From assembly GCA_903924445.1 (NCBI GenBank), contig CAIYBQ010000256.1, positions 1 through 7,240 on the forward strand: DNA of 7,240 nt. Reading direction: 5' to 3'. Below the pieces are notes generated by a model. That model was given only the letters and a program-made list of their open reading frames with translations, did no database searches and was not told the origin of the DNA. The stretch comes from an uncultured Armatimonadota bacterium (lineage in GTDB: Bacteria; Armatimonadota; Armatimonadia; Armatimonadales; Armatimonadaceae). This document shows, in pieces, positions 1-6,461 of this stretch. The translations under genes and the position numbers were made by a program. How positions within the stretch are numbered: position 1 is the first letter of the stretch; every line of letters starts with the position of its first letter.

Positions 1-1748
1 CCTGGTGGCTTCACGGCTGGGCCATCCGGGTTTACGCCCTGTGCCCGCGTTTCACGTGCATACAGCAAACCATCGATTAGCTGGTAAAGCGTTGCGCCGT
101 TCTTTCCGGCAAACGCTATCTGGCCGACTGCTTTCGGCTTGGCAGATGCAAGGATGGCATTAACACGACCGGCTTGGTCCAGAATTTGGATACCGATCGT
201 GCCTGCACCATAGAGCCAGCCATTGCGGTCAACAGCGGTTCCAACAATCCCCGCTCCGGTTTGACCGTAAGGAATATAAACATCAAAGTAGGTCTGCATA
301 TTGGACAGCGTGCCATCCGGTGCAACTGACCAGCTTGCCGCATAGCGACCGACCTTTGGGTCAGGAAACACAACCAGCAGGCTCTGATCAGGCACAAGCT
401 GGATGTTCGATGCGCCTGTTCCAGCAGCCGAACCTACATCGCGGCGCTTGCCATCCTTACCGATGAAGACAAGCTTGCCAGAATCAGTGAGGACATAGCA
501 GGAACCATCCGTGCGCACAGCCAGAGAGACACCGTTCAGCCCCTTGGCAAGGGTCTTCGATGTGCCATCCGACTGGAGAGCAACAACGGATTTGCCAGTC
601 GTTAACGCATAGGCTCCACCGCCAGCGACGGTCGAGAGCGCTTTGACAGTGCCCGTCTTCTCCCACTTTGTCGTAACTTTGCCATCCGTGCCGAGAACAT
701 GGACTGCATTAGCCGCCGCCACCATGAGGCTGCCAGATGTCGAACCGGCAATGGCCGTGACCGGTGGGAGACCGCTTACTGCTGCCCACGCTTTTGACTC
801 ATCCAGAGCAATGTTCACGAGGGGCTGGCGTGTCCCGCCGGGCTCCGGGCTTCCCGTCATCCCACCGCGCCACAACCAGCGCATCGCATCCGGGAAAATA
901 GCCGATGCAAAGCGACCATCATGCCCCCCAGGTCCGGTCACATACTTGTGGTCATAACCAGCGAATGCGAGAGCCGCTGCGACATCGGTGTTGCCAATCG
1001 GCCACGAACCAGAGTAGATATCCTGATCATTCACGGCTTCTTCGAGATAAAGACGAATCGGCTTGCGCTCGAGCTTGCGAATCAGGGATGGATAGTTATG
1101 TCCACCGCGCAGGTCTGTGAACGACGAGATAAACCCAAGGACTTTCCCGAAGTAGTCCGGGCGTTCCCAGGCAGCGGTGAATGCCGCAATTCCGCCTGAG
1201 CTTCCGCCGCTGATGGCGTGGCCGCGTGGATCCGCGGTGATGTTCAGTTTGTACCGCTTTGTCGCATCCGGGATGAGCTCTTCGATCAGGAAGCGTGCAT
1301 TCCGATCATCCATGCCATCGTACTCAACACTCCGGTTGTAGCGTGGCAGCTGCATCTTTTCGTCAGCGGGTGGAACGACGCCCGGGTTTGCCATGATACA
1401 GATCGTGGTTGGCATTTCCCCCTTGGCGATGAGGTTGTCGACGATGTTTGGAAGGCGGTAACCACCATCACGGCCAACGTAGCCCCCACCATCCTGAAAG
1501 ACCATCAACGCCGCAGGTTTGGCTGCATCGTATTGCGCAGGGATGTAGACCCAGACATCACGGACCGTCCCAGGGAACATGCCACCCTTGCTGGTGTACA
1601 CATAGTGATGCATCACGCCTTGCGGCACACCGGGCTGTGAAAAGGAATCACGGTTTGGTTCGAATTCCTTTTGTGCGATGGCGGCTCCCGCGATGCCAAG
1701 ACAAGCCAATGCGGCGATTAGGGTAGTGGATGATTTCTTGATGTTCAT
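1..1748 (-). CDS. Secreted esterase D/Fes-type hydrolase fused to an SMP-30-like beta-propeller (3' end cut by window)
   Basis: An open frame runs from ATG at 1748 to the left edge: 582 codons and two bases without a stop. Residues 1-25 form a signal peptide (Lys-rich start, hydrophobic LIAALACLGIAGA core, AIA then Gln), so export is expected. Residues about 45-297 are an alpha/beta-hydrolase of the esterase D/enterochelin-esterase type: FQDGGGY near 84-90, nucleophile Ser184 in GGSSGG (181-186), an acid candidate at Asp241 or Asp243 before a SGSWPIGN stretch, and His276 in GPGGHDG followed by FPDAMRWLW. Residues about 305-582 resemble the SMP-30/gluconolactonase propeller found fused to such esterases, with PDQSLL (453-458) and a GIQILDQAGRVNAI block (519-532). 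KPPG at the edge resembles the usual C-terminal tail, so probably only a few residues are missing. It likely cleaves an ester on a carbohydrate or phenolic compound outside the cytoplasm; the substrate cannot be read. It follows the permease gene with an ATGA overlap. The domain calls are firm, the substrate is not. Confidence 0.9.
   Translation of the reverse strand, partial: MNIKKSSTTLIAALACLGIAGAAIAQKEFEPNRDSFSQPGVPQGVMHHYVYTSKGGMFPGTVRDVWVYIPAQYDAAKPAALMVFQDGGGYVGRDGGYRLPNIVDNLIAKGEMPTTICIMANPGVVPPADEKMQLPRYNRSVEYDGMDDRNARFLIEELIPDATKRYKLNITADPRGHAISGGSSGGIAAFTAAWERPDYFGKVLGFISSFTDLRGGHNYPSLIRKLERKPIRLYLEEAVNDQDIYSGSWPIGNTDVAAALAFAGYDHKYVTGPGGHDGRFASAIFPDAMRWLWRGGMTGSPEPGGTRQPLVNIALDESKAWAAVSGLPPVTAIAGSTSGSLMVAAANAVHVLGTDGKVTTKWEKTGTVKALSTVAGGGAYALTTGKSVVALQSDGTSKTLAKGLNGVSLAVRTDGSCYVLTDSGKLVFIGKDGKRRDVGSAAGTGASNIQLVPDQSLLVVFPDPKVGRYAASWSVAPDGTLSNMQTYFDVYIPYGQTGAGIVGTAVDRNGWLYGAGTIGIQILDQAGRVNAILASAKPKAVGQIAFAGKNGATLYQLIDGLLYARETRAQGVNPDGPAVKPP
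1745..1748 (-). other. ATGA stop/start overlap joining permease and esterase genes
   Basis: On the minus strand the permease ends ...GCA TGA and the esterase begins ATG AAC, sharing the four bases ATGA. This arrangement normally means one transcript and coupled translation, so the two proteins are likely made together. Confidence 0.92.
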
Positions 1749-3085
1749 GCGGATGCCTCGACCTTTGCGGATGGAGATACTTTGAGCGTCAGAGCGACGA
1801 TACCGGAGATAACAACGCAACCGGCCAGGATAAAGAGTCCCTGCGTGGAGAGATCCTTCGCTTCGCCAAGGACTTTCGGCCCGAAGAAGCCTCCGAGGTT
1901 ACCAATCGAGTTGATGAGCGCAAGTCCGGCCGCTAGAGCAGGTGCACCGAGGCGCCCGAGGACAGTTGGAGGCATCGCCCAGAATGGCCCGAGCACACTC
2001 CACATTCCACAGACAGCAACAGTCAAAGCCACAAGCGCTGCGAGCTCATACTGTTGCAAGAGAGCAAAGCCGACAAGGCCGGCCGCGCCGAGGAACGCAG
2101 GGATGGCAACGTGGTAGCGACGCTCTTGATGGCGGTCAGAGCTGGCAGCATTGAGGACCATCGCGATACCAGTCAATGTAAAGACGGGCACACAGACCAG
2201 ACCGACAGCGAGTCCAGATTTGATGCCAAGGTTTGTAAAAGCATCCATACCGCCAGTGGTGACGAGCAGTTTTTTAACCAAGTCTGCGACCCAGAAGCCA
2301 ACTCCGTACATCCCCGTAACGACGAAGAGATACACAGCAGACAGCTTCCACATGTCCGGTTCCTTCAACATCGGAAGGATCGGTCCATGCTCAACAGTCT
2401 TGCTTCCATCTTCGGCGAGGCGTCGCTGAATAACCGCCTTTTCAGCAGTCGTCAGCCATTTGGCATCCTCAGGCCCGTTCGGCAGATACCAAAGGACAAC
2501 GCCCGACATAATCACAGCAGGAAGTGCCTCAAACAGGAACATTTGCTGCCAGCCCGCAAGGCCAAACAGTGGTCCGCGGTCGATGAGGAGTCCGCTAAGC
2601 GGTGATCCAAGGCTGAGTGTGACAGCATTTGCAGTCATAAACAGTGACACCATTTTGGCGCGCTCTTTACTCGTAAACCATGTGGTCAGGTACAGCAGGA
2701 CGCCCGGGAAGAATCCAGCCTCTGCGATGCCAAGGAGGAACCGAAGGCTTACAAAGAGTGGGTAATTGTCTTTTACGTAGATGAAGAGCATCGCGATGAT
2801 GCCCCACGTAAACATAATTCTTGCAATCCACTTCTTGGCGCCGACTTTACGCATCACCAAGTTGCTTGGTACTTCAAAAATGAAGTACGCGATGAAGAAG
2901 ATTCCAGCTCCAAAGGCATATTGGGAGCTAGAAAACCAGGGCATCTCCAGCTTGGCAAAGTTGACGTTGACGCGGTCAAGGTATGCGATGATGTAAAGAA
3001 AGAAGAGAAACGGAATAAGCTTCCGAACCACTTTCTTGATCAGGACATCGTCCTGTGCGGTTACCGTAGAGGATTTTTCAGACAT
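1745..3085 (-). CDS. MFS transporter, anion:cation symporter (ACS) type
   Basis: This is a 446-residue integral membrane protein, the usual length for ACS-type major facilitator permeases (tartrate, hexuronate, phthalate and related acid importers). About twelve hydrophobic segments are visible, at roughly 23-43, 56-78, 86-104, 108-137, 145-168, 179-201, 246-270, 291-313, 324-343, 348-371, 384-406 and 415-434. Family marks are LDRVNVNFA (36-44) at the end of the first helix, RFLLGIAEAGFFPGV (115-129), GWQQMFLFEALPA (178-190), WLTTAEK (210-216) in the central loop, a SDRHQERRYHVAIP loop (316-329), and NSIGNLGGFFGP (392-403). By family it would bring in an organic or sugar acid with protons; the substrate is not readable. 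It is the first gene of the leftward operon and overlaps the secreted esterase, which suggests uptake of that enzyme's product. The start at 3085 places a short cytosolic tail before the first helix, but no good Shine-Dalgarno sits near it (AAGGGT is about 15 nt away). Confidence 0.93.
   Translation of the reverse strand: MSEKSSTVTAQDDVLIKKVVRKLIPFLFFLYIIAYLDRVNVNFAKLEMPWFSSSQYAFGAGIFFIAYFIFEVPSNLVMRKVGAKKWIARIMFTWGIIAMLFIYVKDNYPLFVSLRFLLGIAEAGFFPGVLLYLTTWFTSKERAKMVSLFMTANAVTLSLGSPLSGLLIDRGPLFGLAGWQQMFLFEALPAVIMSGVVLWYLPNGPEDAKWLTTAEKAVIQRRLAEDGSKTVEHGPILPMLKEPDMWKLSAVYLFVVTGMYGVGFWVADLVKKLLVTTGGMDAFTNLGIKSGLAVGLVCVPVFTLTGIAMVLNAASSDRHQERRYHVAIPAFLGAAGLVGFALLQQYELAALVALTVAVCGMWSVLGPFWAMPPTVLGRLGAPALAAGLALINSIGNLGGFFGPKVLGEAKDLSTQGLFILAGCVVISGIVALTLKVSPSAKVEASA
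1756..1759 (-). promoter_or_regulatory. Ribosome binding site for the esterase gene
   Basis: GAGG (within AGGTCGAGG on the minus strand) lies inside the end of the permease gene, 7 nt before the esterase ATG at 1748. The spacing is right for a Shine-Dalgarno core and supports this start, as does the signal peptide that begins immediately at that Met. Confidence 0.6.
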
Positions 3086-3107
3086 ATGTAGTATGGTTTC
3101 ACCCTTG

Positions 3108-3127
3108 GCGGCAAGTTATCCTGCCGC
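3108..3127. repeat. Inverted repeat, possible operator
   Basis: A perfect 6-bp inverted repeat, GCGGCA then TGCCGC, is separated by 8 bp (AGTTATCC). The arms sit at 3108-3113 and 3122-3127, about one and a half helical turns apart centre to centre, in the divergent control region. It could bind a dimeric repressor or activator, but 6-bp arms of G/C-rich sequence can also arise by chance. Confidence 0.4.
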
Positions 3128-3132
3128 GCGGC
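3123..3132. repeat. 10-bp perfect palindrome GCCGCGCGGC
   Basis: The sequence reads the same on both strands with no spacer and overlaps the right arm of the neighbouring inverted repeat. It lies 38-47 bp upstream of the rightward start and 54-63 bp upstream of the GH127 ATG. It is either an operator half or a G/C-rich coincidence. Confidence 0.3.
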
Positions 3133-3185
3133 GATTCGAGACCAGAACTGGCAGGAAGACACGGCCCCGGTGCGGAATCGACAGT

Positions 3186-5384
3186 ATGTCTTATTTGTCC
3201 CGCCGCCAGCATTTTACAGACCCGATCAAGCCACGTTTATCTGACCGAATCAACCTCCTGACACCGCAAGACATTCAAGTGTCCGGCTGGCTCGGCTCCC
3301 GAATTGCATCTAATGGACAAGGCCGCCTTGCCCCGATGGACACCACTCCCCTCCTCGCCGGGTTCAAGCAGCGCCCCGGAAGCCACCCTTGGATTGGTGA
3401 GCATGTTGGCAAATACCTGGATGCACTTGCCCTCGAATGGGCACGCACCGGTAATCCTGCCATCCGCACAAAGCTGGATCAAACCGTTGCAGAGCTGGTT
3501 GCCTGTGTGGAACCGGATGGCTACCTCGGAACCTACACCCCAGACAAGCGCTTTGGATTGTTTAACGGAGCCGACTGGGATGTCTGGTCACATAAGTACT
3601 GTCTCATCGGGCTTTTGCAGGCGCATCGCTGGACCGGCAATCCCCTCGCACTCGATGCCTGCCGCAAGGTTGGTGACCTTCTGTATGCAAAATTTGCAAC
3701 GCAGCCACAGAAGCTTCTCGATGCGGGCACCCATGTTGGGATGGCAGCGACCAGTGTTCTTGAGCCGGTTGTGCTCCTCTATCGCAGGACTGGTGAGCAG
3801 CGCTACCTGATGCTCGCGCACGCGATTGTCGCGGCCATTGAAAGCGAGCGTGGACCGCGCATTTTGAGCACACTCCGTACCCATGGCGGTGTTGAAAAAG
3901 TTGCAAATGGCAAAGCGTATGAAATGCTCTCAAACATGGTTGGCCTGTGTGAATACGCTCGAACCATCGGGGATACCGATATCGTCCGAACAATCGAAGA
4001 AGCAGCCGCGGATGTCATCGCTAATCACACGTACATCACGGGTTCGATGAGCCACGGGGAACACTTCCACCCGCATGGCCAGCTCCCGAACGGCACGAAT
4101 GCCAATGTTGGTGAGACGTGTGTTACGACGACCTGGATCCAGTTATGCACGCAGCTGCTGCGCCTGACAGGCAAGCCAACGTATGCTGCACAGGTGGAAA
4201 AGGCGGCGTTCAACCATCTCGCAGCTGCCCAGCACCCCGATGGCCGTACGTGGTGTTACTACACATCCTTGGATGGAACAAAACCCTACACTCCCGGAAT
4301 CAACTGCTGTGTCTCAAGTGGCCCGCGTGCGATGGCCTTGCTCCCCGAGTTGTTTGCCGTCACGGATGCTAAAGGTGGCCTTGTCTTTACATTGCCGGAG
4401 TCATGTAGCATCACGCACCGTGGGAATGTCTGGGTTCAGGAAGTCGAATGGGTGAACAACCACGGAGCCGCTGAAGTACGGTTCCGCTGGACGTTGAAGT
4501 CCGGAACATCTGGCAAGTATTCCATCGGGTGGCGTAAACCAACCTGGATAACCTCAAATGGAACATCCCCCATTGCACAGCTTCCATCAACGTGGAAAGT
4601 CGGGCAATCCCGAACATTCGCGTGGAGCATCGGCGTTCGGCGCCTTGAGGGTAAAGATTCAAACAAAACCCTCGCAGCATTTACCTTTGGTCCATGGGTT
4701 TTATCAGCCGTTGCAGGCAAGGCGTCAACGGACAAGCCTTCCACATTGGTGCTCACGCCTAAAATGCCTCAGCAGACTGGCCAAAGGACGTTCACGCTCA
4801 AAACATCCAAAGGCTCTGTTCCCCTTCAACCTTTTGCAGACTGCGGCAGCAGCGGCGAAGACTATTCCGTTTGGCTTCGCACCAATGCGCCGAAGCAACG
4901 TCGTGTGGGTAATGTCCTCCTCGGGGGAACCGAGTCCCGCTCGCGCCCGGGGAACATCAATGGCTCCATCGTGGATGGCGAACCGAAGTCCATCGTCGTA
5001 ACGCACAGCAACACCAGCGAGTTTGGAGACTGGTACGCGGTCAACACCGCTGAACAGGTGGACATCGACAAAATTGTGTTTACTCATGGGCATTGTTTCT
5101 TCGATGGCGGGTGGTTTGTGGGAGCGCCGATGGTCGAAGTTCAGGAAGCCCCCGGCGGTCCATGGAAGGCCCTTGGACGCCTGCCAGGTTATCCACAGAC
5201 GAGCGCTGACCAGCAGCCCCCGCTCACCGATGGACAAGAATTCACATTCCGACTCCAAGCTCCGCGATCGATTGTGGGAGTCCGTGTCAGCGGCACACCA
5301 GCACATGGCAGCAATCCAAAGCAGAACTTTTCATCCTGTGCCGAGCTCTCCGCATACGCACCAGACCGTCTTCAGAAAAAGTAA
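3186..5384 (+). CDS. GH127-type beta-L-arabinofuranosidase-like glycoside hydrolase with C-terminal discoidin-like domain
   Basis: From ATG 3186 the product is 732 residues. The frame is open further upstream, but that part would overlap the divergent permease gene and reads unlike protein. The N-terminal half (about 20-400) fits the alpha/alpha-barrel of GH127 (DUF1680): HPWIGEHVGKYLDALAL (67-83), DGYLGTY (111-117), WSHKYCLIGLLQ (134-145). The core matches the characterised Zn-thiolate site: GE with Glu292 (acid/base candidate), GETC with Glu310 and Cys312, and paired Cys374-Cys375, which in the family bind zinc and supply the Cys nucleophile. Residues about 400-560 look like the beta-sandwich part. 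Residues about 605-728 (DKIVFTHG, GGWFVGAPMVEVQ, VGVRVSG, SSCAEL) resemble an F5/8 type C sugar-binding domain. No signal peptide or membrane segment is visible, so it probably works in the cytosol on imported oligosaccharide or glycoside. GH127 includes arabinofuranosidases and an aceric acid hydrolase, so the exact sugar is open. It leads the rightward operon. Confidence 0.85.
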   Translation: MSYLSRRQHFTDPIKPRLSDRINLLTPQDIQVSGWLGSRIASNGQGRLAPMDTTPLLAGFKQRPGSHPWIGEHVGKYLDALALEWARTGNPAIRTKLDQTVAELVACVEPDGYLGTYTPDKRFGLFNGADWDVWSHKYCLIGLLQAHRWTGNPLALDACRKVGDLLYAKFATQPQKLLDAGTHVGMAATSVLEPVVLLYRRTGEQRYLMLAHAIVAAIESERGPRILSTLRTHGGVEKVANGKAYEMLSNMVGLCEYARTIGDTDIVRTIEEAAADVIANHTYITGSMSHGEHFHPHGQLPNGTNANVGETCVTTTWIQLCTQLLRLTGKPTYAAQVEKAAFNHLAAAQHPDGRTWCYYTSLDGTKPYTPGINCCVSSGPRAMALLPELFAVTDAKGGLVFTLPESCSITHRGNVWVQEVEWVNNHGAAEVRFRWTLKSGTSGKYSIGWRKPTWITSNGTSPIAQLPSTWKVGQSRTFAWSIGVRRLEGKDSNKTLAAFTFGPWVLSAVAGKASTDKPSTLVLTPKMPQQTGQRTFTLKTSKGSVPLQPFADCGSSGEDYSVWLRTNAPKQRRVGNVLLGGTESRSRPGNINGSIVDGEPKSIVVTHSNTSEFGDWYAVNTAEQVDIDKIVFTHGHCFFDGGWFVGAPMVEVQEAPGGPWKALGRLPGYPQTSADQQPPLTDGQEFTFRLQAPRSIVGVRVSGTPAHGSNPKQNFSSCAELSAYAPDRLQKK

Positions 5385-5388
5385 GGAG
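5383..5388 (+). promoter_or_regulatory. Strong ribosome binding site for the first oxidoreductase
   Basis: AAGGAG lies 8 nt before ATG 5397 and overlaps the TAA stop (5382-5384) of the glycosidase gene. It is the best Shine-Dalgarno in the window, fixes the downstream start and points to co-translation of the two genes. Confidence 0.85.
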
Positions 5389-5396
5389 AGAAATCA

Positions 5397-6461
5397 ATGC
5401 GATACTTGGGACTTTGCTTTGACCACATGCACATGGGTGACTTGCTACGCCTCGTAGCCGACACGCCTGGATGCTCGATTGCAGGCATTTACGACCCTGA
5501 CATTCACAAAATGACAGCTGCGATCGAGACGCACTCGATTCCTGCGAACAGGGTCTTTACTGATTTGCAAACGGCTTTTGCGCAAGCTGGCGCGGATGCT
5601 GCCATTGTCTGCTCGACGACCGCAGAGCATGCAAACGTCACTGCTGCGGCCTTCGACGCAGGCCTTCATGTGATTTGTGAAAAGCCATTTGCAGCAAATG
5701 TTGCGGATGCTGACCGCATGATTGAGGCATCCAAGTTAGCCGGTCGCACCCTCGCTGTCAACTGGCCACTCGCCTGGTACCCACCTCACATCACGACAAA
5801 GCGTCTGATCGATGAAGGCACCATTGGGGATGTCCTTGAGGTTCATTTTTATGATGGCAACCGCGGACCGCTACGGCACCTTGCGGACAAAATCGAGGTT
5901 TCAGAGCAAGACGCGGCTGCCATGAAGCGAGCATCCTGGTGGTACGACCCAGCCCGCGGCGGCGGAAGCCTGCTCGACTATCTCGGCTACGGCACGACAC
6001 TTGGAACGTGGTTCCTCAGTGGGCGTGAGCCATTGACGGTCACTGCCATCACGGATAATGTGGATGCAACATTTGTCGATGAACATGCGATTGTTGTCTG
6101 CCGTTACGCTAGTGGACTCTCAAAATTCGAAACGCGTTGGGGGACCTTTACGGACCCGTGGACTATCCAGCCACAACCCAAATGCGGCTTTGTTGTCGTT
6201 GGAACTTCCGGTACCATCAGCAGCTATGACTATGAGGACCACGTGATGATTCAGACGATGGACCATCCGGTTCCAACACCTGTCGCAGTCGACACACTCA
6301 CAGCCCCGATGCGAAACATCATCGAGCATTTCGATGCCACTGCAGCATCACCAGAATCGCTGCATGCGCCGCTTACGCCGCGTATTTGCCGGATTGGACA
6401 GAAAATTGTAGACCTTGCCGCTGCATCCGCAGCCGCAGGAAGGACTTTGAATTACGTATGA
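5397..6461 (+). CDS. Gfo/Idh/MocA family oxidoreductase with atypical N-terminal loop
   Basis: The product is 354 residues, a normal length for this NAD(P)-dependent sugar and cyclitol dehydrogenase family. The family core is clear: AIVCSTTAEHANVTAAAFDAGL (69-90, shown split by its key residues Ala69, Cys72, His78) leads into VICEKPF (92-98) with the catalytic EKP Lys96. NWPLAWYP (122-129) follows, then GGGSLLDYLGYG (188-199) in the C-terminal alpha/beta domain. Two things are odd. The Gly-rich GxGxxG/A loop expected near residues 5-12 is replaced by GLCFDHMHMGDLL (5-17). In the D-x-x-x-H active-site motif the His position holds Tyr198 after Asp194, as in glucose-fructose oxidoreductase-like members. 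No signal peptide is seen, so it acts in the cytosol. It probably oxidises, reduces or epimerises the sugar released by the GH127 enzyme 12 bp upstream; the substrate is unknown. It overlaps the next gene by ATGA. Confidence 0.88.
   Translation: MRYLGLCFDHMHMGDLLRLVADTPGCSIAGIYDPDIHKMTAAIETHSIPANRVFTDLQTAFAQAGADAAIVCSTTAEHANVTAAAFDAGLHVICEKPFAANVADADRMIEASKLAGRTLAVNWPLAWYPPHITTKRLIDEGTIGDVLEVHFYDGNRGPLRHLADKIEVSEQDAAAMKRASWWYDPARGGGSLLDYLGYGTTLGTWFLSGREPLTVTAITDNVDATFVDEHAIVVCRYASGLSKFETRWGTFTDPWTIQPQPKCGFVVVGTSGTISSYDYEDHVMIQTMDHPVPTPVAVDTLTAPMRNIIEHFDATAASPESLHAPLTPRICRIGQKIVDLAAASAAAGRTLNYV
6437..6444 (+). promoter_or_regulatory. Probable ribosome binding site for the second oxidoreductase
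   Basis: AGGAAGGA lies within the end of the first oxidoreductase gene, 13 nt before ATG 6458. The spacing is longer than ideal, but the overlap with the upstream stop should let terminating ribosomes restart here. Confidence 0.45.
6458..6461 (+). other. ATGA stop/start overlap between the two oxidoreductase genes
   Basis: The first oxidoreductase stops at TGA 6459-6461 and the second starts at ATG 6458-6460. This is the same type of junction as in the leftward operon, and it implies coupled expression of the two enzymes. Confidence 0.92.

Larger units (their letters stand above)
3086..3185. promoter_or_regulatory. Divergent promoter/operator region between the two operons
   Basis: These 100 bases separate the divergent starts at 3085 (minus) and 3186 (plus) and must hold both promoters, because no other non-coding gap exists in the window. 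Symmetric elements lie near 3108-3132. I see no convincing -35/-10 pair in either direction. A shared operator would co-regulate import/esterase and catabolic genes; no regulator gene is present in the window. Confidence 0.6.

Noticed and set aside
643..1726. Several plus-strand open frames of 70-140 codons in the left part
   Set aside because: The minus strand carries one continuous 582-codon esterase-propeller frame with signal peptide and catalytic motifs, so these are antisense shadows.
1701..1748. Lipoprotein signal at Cys16 of the esterase
   Set aside because: The residues before Cys16 are Ala-Leu-Ala, lacking the Leu at -3 of a usual lipobox, and a better signal peptidase I site (AIA then Gln) follows.
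2054..2605. 183-residue open frame on the plus strand inside the permease gene
   Set aside because: It lies opposite a clear twelve-helix transporter, has a low-complexity polar composition and no recognisable domain. It is an antisense artefact.
3132..3180. Distant inverted repeat CGATTC ... GAATCG
   Set aside because: The 6-bp arms are 37 bp apart and are easily explained by chance.
3036..3185. Fifty-codon N-terminal extension of the GH127 gene from an upstream ATG at 3036 (or from 3093)
   Set aside because: It would run into the divergent permease gene and its control region, shows no signal peptide or family similarity and has no ribosome binding site. ATG 3186 is preferred.
3086..3185. 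Specific sigma-70 promoters (for example GATAAC or TACATA as -10 on the minus strand, TAGTAT on the plus strand)
   Set aside because: None has a matching -35 at suitable spacing, or the start of transcription would fall inside the coding region, so no promoter is placed.
4725..5306. 193-residue open frame on the minus strand inside the GH127 gene
   Set aside because: It lies opposite a well-supported coding region and has no family motifs or ribosome binding site.
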